Shown here piece after piece: positions 34,151-45,308 of a stretch of 64,000 nucleotides of DNA. The first letter of the stretch is position 1. Each line of letters starts with the position of its first letter. The stretch covers positions 35,573,548 through 35,637,547 of the forward strand of contig NC_057769.1 in assembly GCF_010389155.1 (NCBI RefSeq), given 5' to 3'. The notes beneath the pieces are model-generated. The model saw nothing but the letters and a program-made list of their open reading frames with translations. It searched no databases and was not told the DNA's origin. Position numbers and translations under genes: made by a program. Source of the stretch: Erigeron canadensis. Taxonomy: Eukaryota; Streptophyta; Magnoliopsida; Asterales; Asteraceae.

Positions 34151-34416
34151 CAAATGGTCTAGTAGCAAGAAAACTCTTTTCCGCGGTTAAGGGTTCGAAT
34201 CTTACTCTAGGCATATTGAGCTGAGCATATGTATTAATTTTCGCTTATGGTGTGTTAGTTTTTCTCTCTAGATTTCTTAGTGATAAGAGTTTCCTATCAA
34301 GGATTAAAATTGAGGATCTATTCGGCGAGAGAACTTTCTAGCGTGCATCTGGTTAATATAAGGTGTGATAGACCTTCCGACATTCATGTATAATTCACCC
34401 GTTAAAAAAAAGAAGA
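34151..34416 (+). mobile_element. tRNA-derived SINE
   Basis: A-box-like TGGTCTAGTAGC near 34155, B box GGGTTCGAATC near 34190, body of about 260 bp and an A-rich tail at 34405-34416. It lies in the intron between TK3 exon 2 and the mini-exon. Confidence 0.6.
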
Positions 34417-34502
34417 AGCTAACAACCTAACAACTACAATATATAACTAATCTATAAAAATCCAAAAAAGTAAAAGTAAAAGGAACTTAATAACTACTGT
34501 AC

Positions 34503-34568
34503 CTTCCATGAATTGGGTGAATCGCGTCCCACCGAATCTCCTAACTCTTGTTTGTTATTAGAACGGTT
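34503..34568 (-). pseudogene. TK3 exon 2: linker without the acidic run
   Basis: 22 codons, N-R-S-N-N-K-Q-E-L-G-D-S-V-G-R-D-S-P-N-S-W-K, between acceptor TGTAG and donor GTACAG. The tail R-x-S-P-x-x-x-K is the conserved part of this exon in all copies; the Asp-rich part is absent. Confidence 0.6.
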
Positions 34569-34998
34569 CTACAATAATAAAATTAAATCAATGAATTGAA
34601 ATGGTGAATTGTGTGTTTTACTTTTGTAAATAACAATAATTTGAACTTTGATTTTCAAGCAAAAGGGAAGGTTCACGAGATAAAAATTTTAAAAAAAAAA
34701 AATTGTATGAATCTTTAAATTTTATACATTGGGTTACATGTGAATGACCTTGATTCACAAATAAATTATAATAAAAGTTCATACGCACGTAGTATAAGAA
34801 CAAATTTTTTATATCAAAATTATATATGGTTTGATATGTTCATGTATGAATTTATTACACTAGAATTTATATATCTTAGTTGTTGAGAAAAGAAAAGGTT
34901 ATGTATATATAAAGTTAAAGAAATCAAGAAAGAATCGACGTATGTAGGAACGAGAAAAATAAAAGCAAAAGAGGAAGGATCGATCTCGATCGTTTTAC

Positions 34999-35940
34999 CA
35001 AAGTATGAGCTCCGTCAATCATCCTACGAACTGACTCCGCCTCTATGCGATTTGCTCGCTTCTCAGCTAAGCAACAGTACGCCGCTTTTGAGAACTCTGC
35101 AAGTGATTCTGGCTTCATTTGATCTCATAATTCGGGATTGATTATATCTTGCAGTGTATCATTTTTAAAATGAATTTTGGCCAATGGTGCTAGAAACATA
35201 TTATCATTTTCTAATTTTGGATCGAATGCTTTTCTGCCGCACATGATTTCAAATAAAACGACGCCCAACGCGTAGATATCCGACTTGTGTGTCACCCCTC
35301 CCGTCTTTTCAATTTCCGGGTCCATATACCCTTTTGTCCCAATAGCTTCACAGCGAAAAACATGATTCTTTCGGTCTACTGGATGTTTGATTGAAAATTC
35401 AAATCCAGTTAATATGGGTGTCCAGCGACTATCTAATAGAACTGTGAAGCTGTTGATATTACGGTGTATTACATCGTAATTCTGTCGGATTTTCCTCTGT
35501 CGTCGGATGTTCTGATGGAGATATGTTATGGCATTAGCAATGCCACGAGATATCATTAGTCTTTTATTCCATGTGAGGTTGGTAGTGTCGGTTAGGTGCA
35601 TGGAGAGACTTCCCTTGGGATAATAGTTGCTTATGATGATCTTCTCGTTTTTCACGTCACAATACCCGATTATTTTGAGTATGTTATCATGATCGAGATT
35701 AGAAAGAACCGAAATCTCTGTCCAGAACTCGACGTCTCCCTGCCCCTGCCTACGATCTAACCTCTGGCAAGAAATCTCCGACGAGACCCAGTCAGAGGGG
35801 AAACGTATTTCCCCTTTGTAAACGGTCCCGAACCCACCTTTACCGATGATGTTTTCATCAGCAAAGTTATTGGTGGCCTTCACTATATCTTCTAGTGGCA
35901 TTTTCAAGTGAGCGAACTCGCTGATTGTATTAGACTCCAT
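34999..35940 (-). pseudogene. TK3 exon 1: domain A with premature stop
   Basis: GKGGFG, ISCQRLD, HRN and GFE mark it as the same pseudokinase type. It is distinguished by a longer, basic insert (RRQRKIRQN) before the HRN loop and a diverged segment after the glycine loop (RFPSDWVSSE). A single TGA breaks an otherwise open 314-codon frame ending before donor GTAAAA. Confidence 0.8.
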
Positions 35941-38900
35941 ATTTCTATTACTTCTTCGATCCCCCGAGTTATTCAGGCGAAACTTTTTAACATAAAAATA
36001 ATGGGTCAAGTGATGAGAAATGAATGTTAATTAATAATGAAAAGACGAGGAACAACACATGCTATATATGCGAGCAAAAATCTCCTTTCATATTTGGCTT
36101 TCCTTTTCATTCTTTCATGTTATAGTATTCTTTACATATTGAAGATCGATCTGGAGTGTTACGATCGATAAATAAATAATCTATATACACCACTTGAAAC
36201 GCGAGTAGTATTATGGATCAACGGTGATTCTAAACGGAGGTGAAATCACAACCTTCTTTATTAATTCAATTATTTTAGTTTTAATATCTGAAATATTAAA
36301 TACCGGTTCTACCCTTTTGACGTCAACTATTCCGATTAGTCTATTTAAATTAGATAATAGTTTTAGTTTTGGATATGAAAGAACGCCGAGATAATGGTTA
36401 AAACTCCAGTGATAAGGAGTGTTTCAATAAACCTGTTATGCAGGGCTTCGGGGAGTTTATACCAAGGTCTCGAGTTCGAGCCTTGGCAGGTTCAAATAGA
36501 TGGTATTTTCCAATTAAGGAGGTGGTATGATACGAAAGACTATTTAAGATCCGCTTAGTGCGGGACTCGCAATTAGCACACATCATACACGTCTGAGGTA
36601 AAATTCATTTGTAAAAAAAAGATAATAATTTTAGGCTTTATCAATCCGGATACGTCATGTATTAGTGTAGTTTTTGTTTCTTACTATGAGCTCGGCAGCA
36701 TATTGCAATTCTAATTTCAAAGTAACACTCTTTTTACAAAACTCATATCTGTTATTGAGAGCATTTTTATTATTAATGTAAAGAAGATTTGAACCTTATA
36801 TCTTAATTATGAGAAGGTTGCTAGACTTGCTACCTTGCTGGATTCGAGATGATAATCGGCCTAAAAGTTGACTTTAGCAATTATAAACAAAGTGGAGTAT
36901 AAAAAATTCAGAAATATCATATCTTATTTGAAAGATGAAATTAAAAAATGTGGGTGACATCATAAGAAAGCAATTGCAAGGTGTTATTTTACTTTATAAA
37001 TCACAACAAGTAATCTCATAAAATAGTTATAGCAAGACTATGACTTTTCACTTAGCAATTTCTTTAGACGTGATCTTTAAGCTATAAATTTTTGGGTTTG
37101 TAGTTGTATTTGGAATTGTTGAACATACAACATTAAAATGTTAAATATCTAATTCTCCAATTTATCTTTTGAGCAATCATATACTCCGTATATAGTACAA
37201 ACAGTGGTAATTAATCATCAACAAATGATCTAGCTAGTAACAAAGATGTGTGTTTTTTTACAAAAAGTTTTTAAAAAAAGAAATTCCTTTATAACACCGA
37301 CATATCTTCGCTATATAAGAGTTATATGTGGTTAGTCGCCGAATAACCACCGACCGTTATTTACAACCTTGGTAGGGTTGGCAGGTTAGTTTTACCCAAC
37401 CCTAACTCGCCCCGATTTGATAATGGAGTTGGAACTTTCAATCGATAGGTAACCTAAACACAACCCATTTGATTTGGTGAACAAATTGTGAGAATATATT
37501 AGTTAATTTGGCCACTTTTATAGATGTCACCGATGATACCATTACTATCACAACTTTTTCGTTCTCAACAGGTGGAGTTGGAATATCAAACATGATTGGG
37601 AAAATGGAACGACATGAATATATGGGTTTTGAGAGCTTATACAAGTATGAGGCCGATAACTAGGTAGTAAAACATTTCTCTAAAGCAAACTTGGTCAAAA
37701 TTCTATGTTGCGTTGAGTTATTTTACATCTCATGATGTGACTTGGTGTAGCGTGACATCGTTCATTTATGCATACTTTTGTTTAGGTACAAAGTGCACTG
37801 CAGGACATATAAATATTCAAATTGCTGAATTTCTTGCAAGATATTCATATCGAATCAGGATCCCTAGATCATGTTTACTAGGTGTCATTTAATTTATGAT
37901 ATATTTGATTTGTCGAAATGTACGTTTTAGTGGATTTGTATAGTTGTATCTAAGTCCACCACATCTTTCGTAGCATAAACATATACATAAACAATACATA
38001 CTTCATAGATTAATGAAAAATAAGACGGGTGATAGTTTCAGAAGTTGGTAACTTGGTATAACTTTAAGGATAGAGTTAAATAATTTTAGACCATAAATTA
38101 AAATGAGACCAAAATTCAATAATTGTTATTGAATTTAACCATTGTTTTTAGTTCAAATTGAAATCTCTCTAACTTTCCTCTCTAACTATACTCTCGAGTT
38201 GGATTAATCTCTAAGTTAATAATATTTGATTAATGGAAGATTATAAATTTACATTTATTATGACACTAATAGGAACCAAGCTCTCTTCATCGTACAGTAG
38301 AGATCGATCACGTCACCAACAAAGTCAATCCGAAGACATGGTTGGCGGTGAAAGTCTCACTACCGTTCTGAAAAAAACTAACTAAATGCTAGAGTAAACC
38401 CTCATGCCTCACTTCATTGGTAAGGACTTCAAAGGTTTCGAATCCTTGACCAACATTTGACTGAAAAACATAAGAGACATTAAATGTCCGGTTGGTCTTT
38501 TTATATCTTTCTCCTTTTTGTTTTTGTTTTTGTTATTTTCCGAACATTTAGTCGTTATGCGACTTCAGGAAAACCTTACCGTATAATGGTGAAGCCTTGC
38601 ACGTATCCTAGACGACGAGATGTTGATCATGAGGCGTTACAAATATCCAAAGGAAAAAACCTAAAACTTATCTTTCCTAAGGATCGAACTCAAGACCTTG
38701 AGTAAAACCTAAGTTATTATATTCATTGTTGGCTTATTAATGCTTTACATAAAGTGGATAGTGCTCATTTATTTATTTATTTATTTTGTATTGTTACTTT
38801 TAAAGTATATTAACAAATCAAAATCCAATTATTTTACTTATGTTTGACACAAAATTTTGTGATTATGAGGTTTGAAACCGGAGTTTGGAGATGAAGTTAT

Positions 38901-39517
38901 GAGTTAGAGTTTTTATTTTAACTTTTTTATAAGTTTTTATTTTAAATTTTATTTTTTTCAGATTTTTAAGAGTTTTGTAAATTGAATTTCTTTTTATATC
39001 TCAAATACATATTCAAACAAAACTATCATTTTAAAAAAAATTTAATTTTAATTGTTAGGGGCTTTTAAGGTTTTAAAGAAAATCCTTTGACAAACAGCCC
39101 AAACATGACATAAAAATTGCTAAAACCCCAAAGTTAAAATAAAACAAAAAAGTCTTTTTTCGAAAAAATATCATCAGGAAAGCTAACAGACAGCTGCTCG
39201 ACAAACAGTTAAAGAAGCTAAATTAGATTGTGCTTTTTCACAATAAAAGGAAAAAAGAAAAAGAAGAAGAAGAAGAGTTATCACAATAATAATAAAAGTA
39301 AAAAAAAACCAAGTGGCAAAAAACCGTCTCTGTAATAAGTAAAACACATTCACACACAGCGATCGATCTTCCCAATAAATTTTAGGTAATTATTTTTAGG
39401 GTTCTTTTATGTATAATCATTTATAAACTAATTATTATCAGTATAAATTAAATTATTACTTATATATACATTGTGTTTGTTTTGCATCAAAATTTTCAAA
39501 TAATAATCATAAATAAA
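35941..39517. other. Intergenic region between TK3 and the intact AlkB gene
   Basis: No gene is supported. A probable SINE lies at about 36398-36612 and another B-box-like sequence ('ggtttcgaatcc') near 38435. A purine-rich 'aagaagaagaagaag' tract is near 39255. Reading frames here are short and random-looking. Confidence 0.4.
36398..36612 (+). mobile_element. Probable SINE
   Basis: B-box-like 'cgagttcgagcc' at about 36470 and an A-rich end near 36612. The A box is poor and no target duplication was identified. Confidence 0.35.
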
Positions 39518-41859
39518 ATGTATGGAAATAATAATAACCGTCAGTCAAACTGGTCATCATCATCATCATCTGCTGCTGCTGCTAAATTCAAACAAACAAC
39601 TGCTAATTGGAAACCCAGACCAAAGGTTTTTTTTTATTATTTATTATTTTTTTCATTTAATTTTATATTTCTTTAGAAAAGATAAAATTATCAGAGATTC
39701 TTATTAAGTTTATTAAGTTAGTAATAGGTTATGGTAGTATAAAAAATTAAAATAATAATTGTTACTATAAAAAATTGATTGGTAATAATTTCTTGTGCTA
39801 ACTAGTATTTTGTTGTTGATGATAAATATTTGTAGTCAAGTATATTTATAGTTTACCATTTTTCACTCGAATAGATGCCGATTTATCGTAAGCTGGTAGT
39901 GGTGGAAAAAATTATATTAAGAAAACACAATGGATTTAGTATAAAACATAGGGCTAATTGACCTTTGAATTTGGTAGCCGGTAAAATTCCAAGTTTTTGA
40001 TGACGTGGCAGCTACGTCGCTATTTACTAGTTAAAAGAGGTCATAATGAGATACATATAGTAGTATTGCACCGAAAGTTTGCTACATCAAACGGTGATTT
40101 TGGTAGTCTGATGCATACACTAGCTAAACGGGGACAGTTGGATATATATTTGTGATTTTAGTATATTGTTATGCATTCATATAGTGTAATGAGTATTCAT
40201 GTATATATACTTTCTTTTAGATTGTAATAGATGGACCATTGGATAGTGCTTCTAGTAGCCAAAAGGATAACAATGCATCACTTGTTGAAGAGCCTCTCGT
40301 TGAAAGTGAGGCTCTTGGTGTGAAAGATCTTAAGACGACAGTCAAATCATTAGACGATAATAATGATTGTATTTCTAAAACGGGGAAGCAAGTTTCTGAC
40401 AAATCTTCAATGGATGATGGTGAAGATGGTTCGTCTAGAAAACCATTTGATATTTGTCACAAGAAGGTTCATTCTGGCGTAAAGCTAAAAAAATCATTAC
40501 TTGCCATTAACAAAGAAAAAAGAAACCAAAAGAACCGTGGGAAAAGTATTGATTTGTTGAGGTCTGGGATGGTACTCTTGAAGAACTATATTTCTATTGA
40601 AGATCAGGTATTGTGCCGTCACAACATTACTAAATAGATTTAATGGTTCATAGAAAGTCAGTTTTGATTAATGTTGCTTTGTGGTTTTATTTTCAGATCA
40701 GTATCATAAAAACTTGTAGGGATCTTGGTGTTGGAGCTGGAGGTTTTTATCAACCTGGTTACCAGGGAGGAACAAAGTTACATTTGAAGATGATGTGTCT
40801 TGGTAAGAATTGGGATCCTGAGAGAAAACTGTACAGTGATACGAGACCATTTGATGATGCTAAACCTCCTGAGATTCCTGATTTGTTTCATGATATGGTG
40901 AAAAAAGCAATACAAGATTCGAATGCTCATATTAAAAGCGTAAACCCTACAGCCTATGGTAGAGAAATCATTCGCTCCATGTCACCCGATCTCTGCATCG
41001 TTAACTTTTATTCAAGAAGTGGCAAGCTTGGTCTACATCAGGTTAGATTTGTATGCCAAACTAAGCTCTTCGTAAGCATCTTCTTTTGAATATCATCGAG
41101 TTTACCTATTTGCCATTGCGACTTTGAATTTATTTGGGTTTATTGTATTTTAAAGGAGTGTTTGGCATCACTTTATAACGTGATTATCTAATTATTAACA
41201 CACAAACGGAAGATAATCAGTATCTGTGGTTTGGGTATGATGACACCGAGTATGATTAATTAAGGTCGAATAGTCTGTTGAAGTAGGTGCAACAAATTTG
41301 TTACAATCTATGTGACTGTGTCAGGGTCATTTTACGTATAAATTTCACACAATCTGAATTTGACAAACCCTATTTTGTGCGGTTCAATTTGACAGTGTTT
41401 ATTATTTATCTATCTAAAGCAGTGCTAAACACTCTGTAAATGAAATTTCCTTTCATTTGTTAAACTGAAAGTTGCAGTTTTGGACTGACTACTGACTTCT
41501 ATTATTAAAGTGAATTTACTTGATTACATAAAGAGTATTAACTGTATTTGTGCGGAATATAAACTTGCTTTCTTGCTGTTCAGGACAAAGATGAAAGTGA
41601 GAATAGTCTGAAGAAAGGATTACCCGTCGTCTCATTCTCGATAGGTGACTCTGCAGAGTTCTTGTACGGGGATACTAGGGATATCGATAAAGTAGATAAA
41701 GTGATTTTAGAATCAGGAGATGTATTGATATTCGGTGGGAAATCAAGACATATATTTCATGGGGTCTCTTCCATTCATCCTGATACAGTTCCCTCATCTT
41801 TGCAAGAAACAACAGATATGGTCCCAGGTCGTTTGAATCTCACCTTCAGACAGTATTGA
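39518..41859 (+). CDS. AlkB-like Fe(II)/2-oxoglutarate dioxygenase (ALKBH1-like)
   Basis: Exons 39518-39625, 40221-40607, 40697-41041 and 41584-41859 join in phase 0 to 371 residues (36+129+115+91). Exons 1 and 2 are low-complexity (N-, S- and A-rich start; acidic middle), ending in FDICHKKVHSG and a Lys/Arg-rich patch. Exons 3-4 are the catalytic core: DLGVGAGGFYQPGYQGG, then NFYSRSGKLGLHQ-D, where His and Asp of the HxD iron motif fall on either side of the last intron. Next come GDVLIFGGKSRHIFHGV with the distal His, and RLNLTFRQY with the 2-oxoglutarate-binding arginines. The family oxidatively removes methyl groups from nucleic acids; the plant ALKBH1-like branch is the best fit. The exact substrate cannot be told. 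All key residues are present. Confidence 0.88.
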
Positions 41860-42377
41860 CCAATCTGAGACTTCTATTCTTATTCAGATGAAGTTTTATA
41901 TGTGCCCTGGTTCGGTTTAAATCTTCTGACGGGTTTGAACCATTTTAGATTAAGCATGGTGTATGTAGATTTTGTATGTTATTAGGAATTCCCATTGGGC
42001 ATGTAGCATCGATGATATTCTACATTTTAGATGTTTTTGCTGTGTTTTCATTTTCAGCTTCGGAGGTTAATTCATAGGAGAATGCAATTGTTGATCTGTT
42101 TTCATAGGAGTTGTAGATCTAAATGGTTAAAATAACATAGTACATTAAAGTTTTTTTTGAATAGACCAACTCAAACTTTTTATTTCATAACCCAGTAAGT
42201 TACTGGAAACATTACACCAAATGGAACTACATCAAGGTAAGAAAATTAAAAACTACCCCATACAATTAAGATTAAAAGATTTCCACTTGTCCCACGTTAA
42301 GATATTAAGATATTACTCTTTGAACGATGTTTGACCCATAAGTAGCTGAGCGCTTTTATCTCCTCCGTAACTTTCGA
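41860..42377. other. 3' flank of the AlkB gene
   Basis: Presumed 3' UTR followed by spacer. No clear polyadenylation signal was assigned. No other gene is seen. Confidence 0.4.
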
Positions 42378-42856
42378 CCTATATAGCACCGAAACGGGTA
42401 TGGCAAAGGTGTACGGGAACGGGGAACGGCAACACTAAAAAATTCAGGATACGGGTACGACAATACAAAAATATACAAATATAAATTATATTGATTTTTT
42501 TATAGAGAGAGACTTGAAACTTAAGAGATTATATGTAATTGTATATGTATAACTGTATAATATATGTTTGATTAGTGATCACTCATTGAATGTTTAGTGT
42601 TTAATAATTGGTTTTGGAATAGAAAAAATTTAATGTTGATCAAATTGTATATAATATAGTCTGTTTTGCGTTTGGGAAATTGAAAAAACTCATTAAAACC
42701 TTGATATTAGTTGGAAACAGTATGAAAATTTCAAATAAACGTTTCGGTATCTATAGAAAATTCAAGGAGACGTTTCATACGTGTTTCGTATGCGGAAACA
42801 TTTCCATGGAGTTTCCGAAACGGGTACGCCTACCTGTTTGGAGTTTCAGTGCATCA
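42378..42856. mobile_element. Mutator-like non-autonomous element
   Basis: Flanked by a perfect 10-bp duplication TAACTTTCGA (42368-42377 and 42857-42866). The ends are imperfect inverted repeats (ATATAGCACCGAAAC and, on the complement, ATGATGCACTGAAAC). Interior motifs such as 'gaaacgggtac' recur near both ends. 479 bp, no coding region. Confidence 0.65.
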
Positions 42857-44190
42857 TAACTTTCGATTACCTGTTTAAAAGTTGCTGCACTGCGTGCTCT
42901 CCATATGCTCCAAATGGATCATCAACTACATGGGCTTTTAAGTTCAAATTTTTTAGATGATCTTTGTTTTTCATAAGAAAACATAATATTTTCTAAGATC
43001 ATTTCATACAAGTTTCATTATAACAAACCGAATACGACCTTAGACAAAACTTGATGTACTGTAGATAAAACGAAACACATTAAGGTACCTTTTAAATCTA
43101 CTATTTATCAGTTTTACAATTTTAATTTATTTAAAATCTTATAGCTGGATCATTATATTCTTTCATAAATATTAAACTGATAACCAACTCTTCTTAAAAA
43201 TCATATAACTTTACGTCTTTACACACGTACCATAAAAAATTATTTCTTAAACAATACCATGTAATCCGCTAACAATTGAAAGCTCACATATGCTAACTAA
43301 TCACTCCGAAGAAATATAACAAATTTTATGTGAAAAAAATAAACGTTATCACTATTTGGGCCAGCACACATATTACAAAATTATTATTTGATCAACGAAG
43401 TTTCTGAATAAGCCAAGAAGGGCCAAAGTAAAAGTTTCATTTGTTTTGTTTTAGCTTTTAGCAACCAAGTATCAGCACACACACTGCACACACATATATA
43501 TTAATAAAAAGGCTAATATGATAAACAAACTTTATCCACATTTAGTTTTTTCCATAAGGTACATAAAATGTAATTCTAAATTCTAATGGTTATCACAAAA
43601 CAGAAGTATACAAATGATGTAAATTCTCGATTTTCATATATAATTGAGTTAATTAGACATCACATAATTTCCCTCAAAAACTCAATGTCTCTACGATCTA
43701 ACCTCGGTAGAAATATCAAATATGTATGAACTTGCTGGCTAAATTAAACTTAAATGAAAAAAAAAAATAATAATAAAAAAAATAAAATAATGATAATGAT
43801 AGATAAAATTTCACAACTACCCACTCACCTAACTCATTCATATCCCTCCATTTACCCCTCCTATTTATATATGATTGTAAACTTTCTTCCGTTCTACACT
43901 TACCATATTGCAAGATCTCCCTCCGCCATTCCGTTCAAGGTTAAAATCTTTCGTAATAATCTTCACTCATTGAAAATTTAATCATTCATCCAAAATGATA
44001 CTTAGTTTGGAAAGTTTATTAAGTCCCAAATCTTCGCTCCTTTTACTTTTGGGGGCTCAACGTGTGATTATCGAGTCATATTATATGATTATAATTAAGA
44101 ATCATTCAAAAGAACATGTCACTATTAAGCTATAAAATGTGATCATTTAGACTAAAAAAAAAATAAATTACTATACAATATATTTTTTGC
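42857..44190. other. Spacer with TK flank and possible TK relic
   Basis: 42900-43250 resembles 110-430 (TK1 downstream flank). At about 43683-43725 'tacgatctaacctcgg-agaaatatc' resembles the minus-strand RLDRR part of TK exon 1, too short to be sure. The frame at 43716-43913 is low complexity and is not called. Confidence 0.4.
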
Positions 44191-44194
44191 CATC

Positions 44195-44790
44195 ACCACT
44201 TTAGTGGGGTGGTAGAGGCCTTGCCTCCAATATTTTAAAAACCGGTATTTTAGTCATACCGGCGTGAAAAATTTCCCGATATTACCAGTATTATCGGTAT
44301 TACCGGAAATACCGGCCGATACGACTATTTTTAATTTATTATATTTTTATGTGTAAAAATCCTACAAAATTTATTACAATTTAACAAAAATAGTCAAAAT
44401 ACAATTATAATTCACTCAAAAATAATACCTAGTATGTATTTTATAATAAAATATAAGTTTTAAAGTTCACAAATAACAAAAAATAACATTAAAGTATCAT
44501 AAAAATAACCTTTTAAAAAAATCAAAATTTATTTTTTGAAAATACCGGAAATACCGGTATTATACCGGAAAATACCGGGAATACCGGCCGGTATTGAATA
44601 GTCTAAATACCGAAAAAATACTGGACTTAAAATACCGGTGTTGTCTCCGGTACTGGTAATACCGGCTGGTATTTACCGGTATTTAAAACATTGCTTGCCT
44701 CTTGATGTAAAAGACCAAGGTTCAATCTTTGACAATGAGGTAATTTAAGATTTATTTAGGATATAATATAATTGTAATATTTGCTATTAA
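44195..44790 (+). mobile_element. SINE-like element interrupted by a hAT-like MITE
   Basis: A-box-like 'tagtggggtggtag' near 44202 and B-box-like 'aggttcaatc' near 44720 are 466 bp too far apart because of the insertion at 44228-44693. Without it the spacing is normal, and an A-rich end follows near 44790. Confidence 0.5.
44228..44693. mobile_element. hAT-like MITE with 8-bp target duplication
   Basis: Left end CAATATTTTAAAAACCGGTA, right end complement CAATGTTTTAAATACCGGTA. CTTGCCTC is duplicated at 44220-44227 and 44694-44701. Subterminal regions are packed with 'taccgg' or 'ccggta' repeats, as is usual for transposase-binding regions. Confidence 0.75.
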
Positions 44791-45308
44791 AAAAAAAAAC
44801 TATACAAAATATTTTTTTTCTTTACAAAATAATTTCTATTCCTATAAGTAATAAAAGAGGAAATTCTGAAAACTGTTTGAGAAAAATGGTTTTTTTAGGC
44901 TATTTTAAAATGTGGTTTTATGGGTGTTTTTTGTTCACAAGATCATTGTTGTTGTTTATGTTCACATGACTCTTTTATTCCTTTTATTTTCTTTTTTAAA
45001 GTTGATGTTTACATGAGTCCTCCGCTTATATTTTAGACTATAAGGAGTGACAGATTATGAGAACTCCCCAATCTTCCCTCCTTTTGACATATGGACTTTC
45101 ATTCAACATGGGGCTTTCCCAATGGAGCGGGGGATATTGGAAAACCCCAAATCTCTTTTTTTTGGTTTTATATTTTGTTTTTTTCTCTTAAATCAAGATT
45201 TATATTATCATTTACATTTATTTTTTTAACCTTAATAATCAACATACTATTTTTACATAAAATTTTAAAAAAAAATACAAATTACACACCAAATACTAAT
45301 AATTAAAA
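44791..45308. other. Spacer, AT-rich, no gene recognised
   Basis: Short frames of mainly hydrophobic composition, arising from T-rich DNA. Nothing supported. Confidence 0.35.

Larger units (their letters stand above)
33325..35940 (-). pseudogene. TK3: truncated three-kinase gene
   Basis: It keeps exon 1 (35940-34999, 314 codons), exon 2 (34568-34503, 22 codons) and a 47-codon mini-exon (33465-33325) that starts like exon 3; all are phase 0 with good splice sites. Domain A has an in-frame TGA where relatives have an arginine codon (NPEL-stop-DQM), after which the frame continues intact to the exon end. The bodies of exons 3 and 4 are gone. The start is placed at the ATG of MESNTISEFAH; an in-frame ATG lies 23 codons further up at 36009. 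At most it makes a truncated domain A of about 272 residues. Confidence 0.75.

Noticed and set aside
40643..41089. Frame starting MVHRKSVLINVALW that covers AlkB exon 3
   Set aside because: The first part and the last part are intron; the acceptor TTTTCAG at 40696 and donor at 41042 define the exon.
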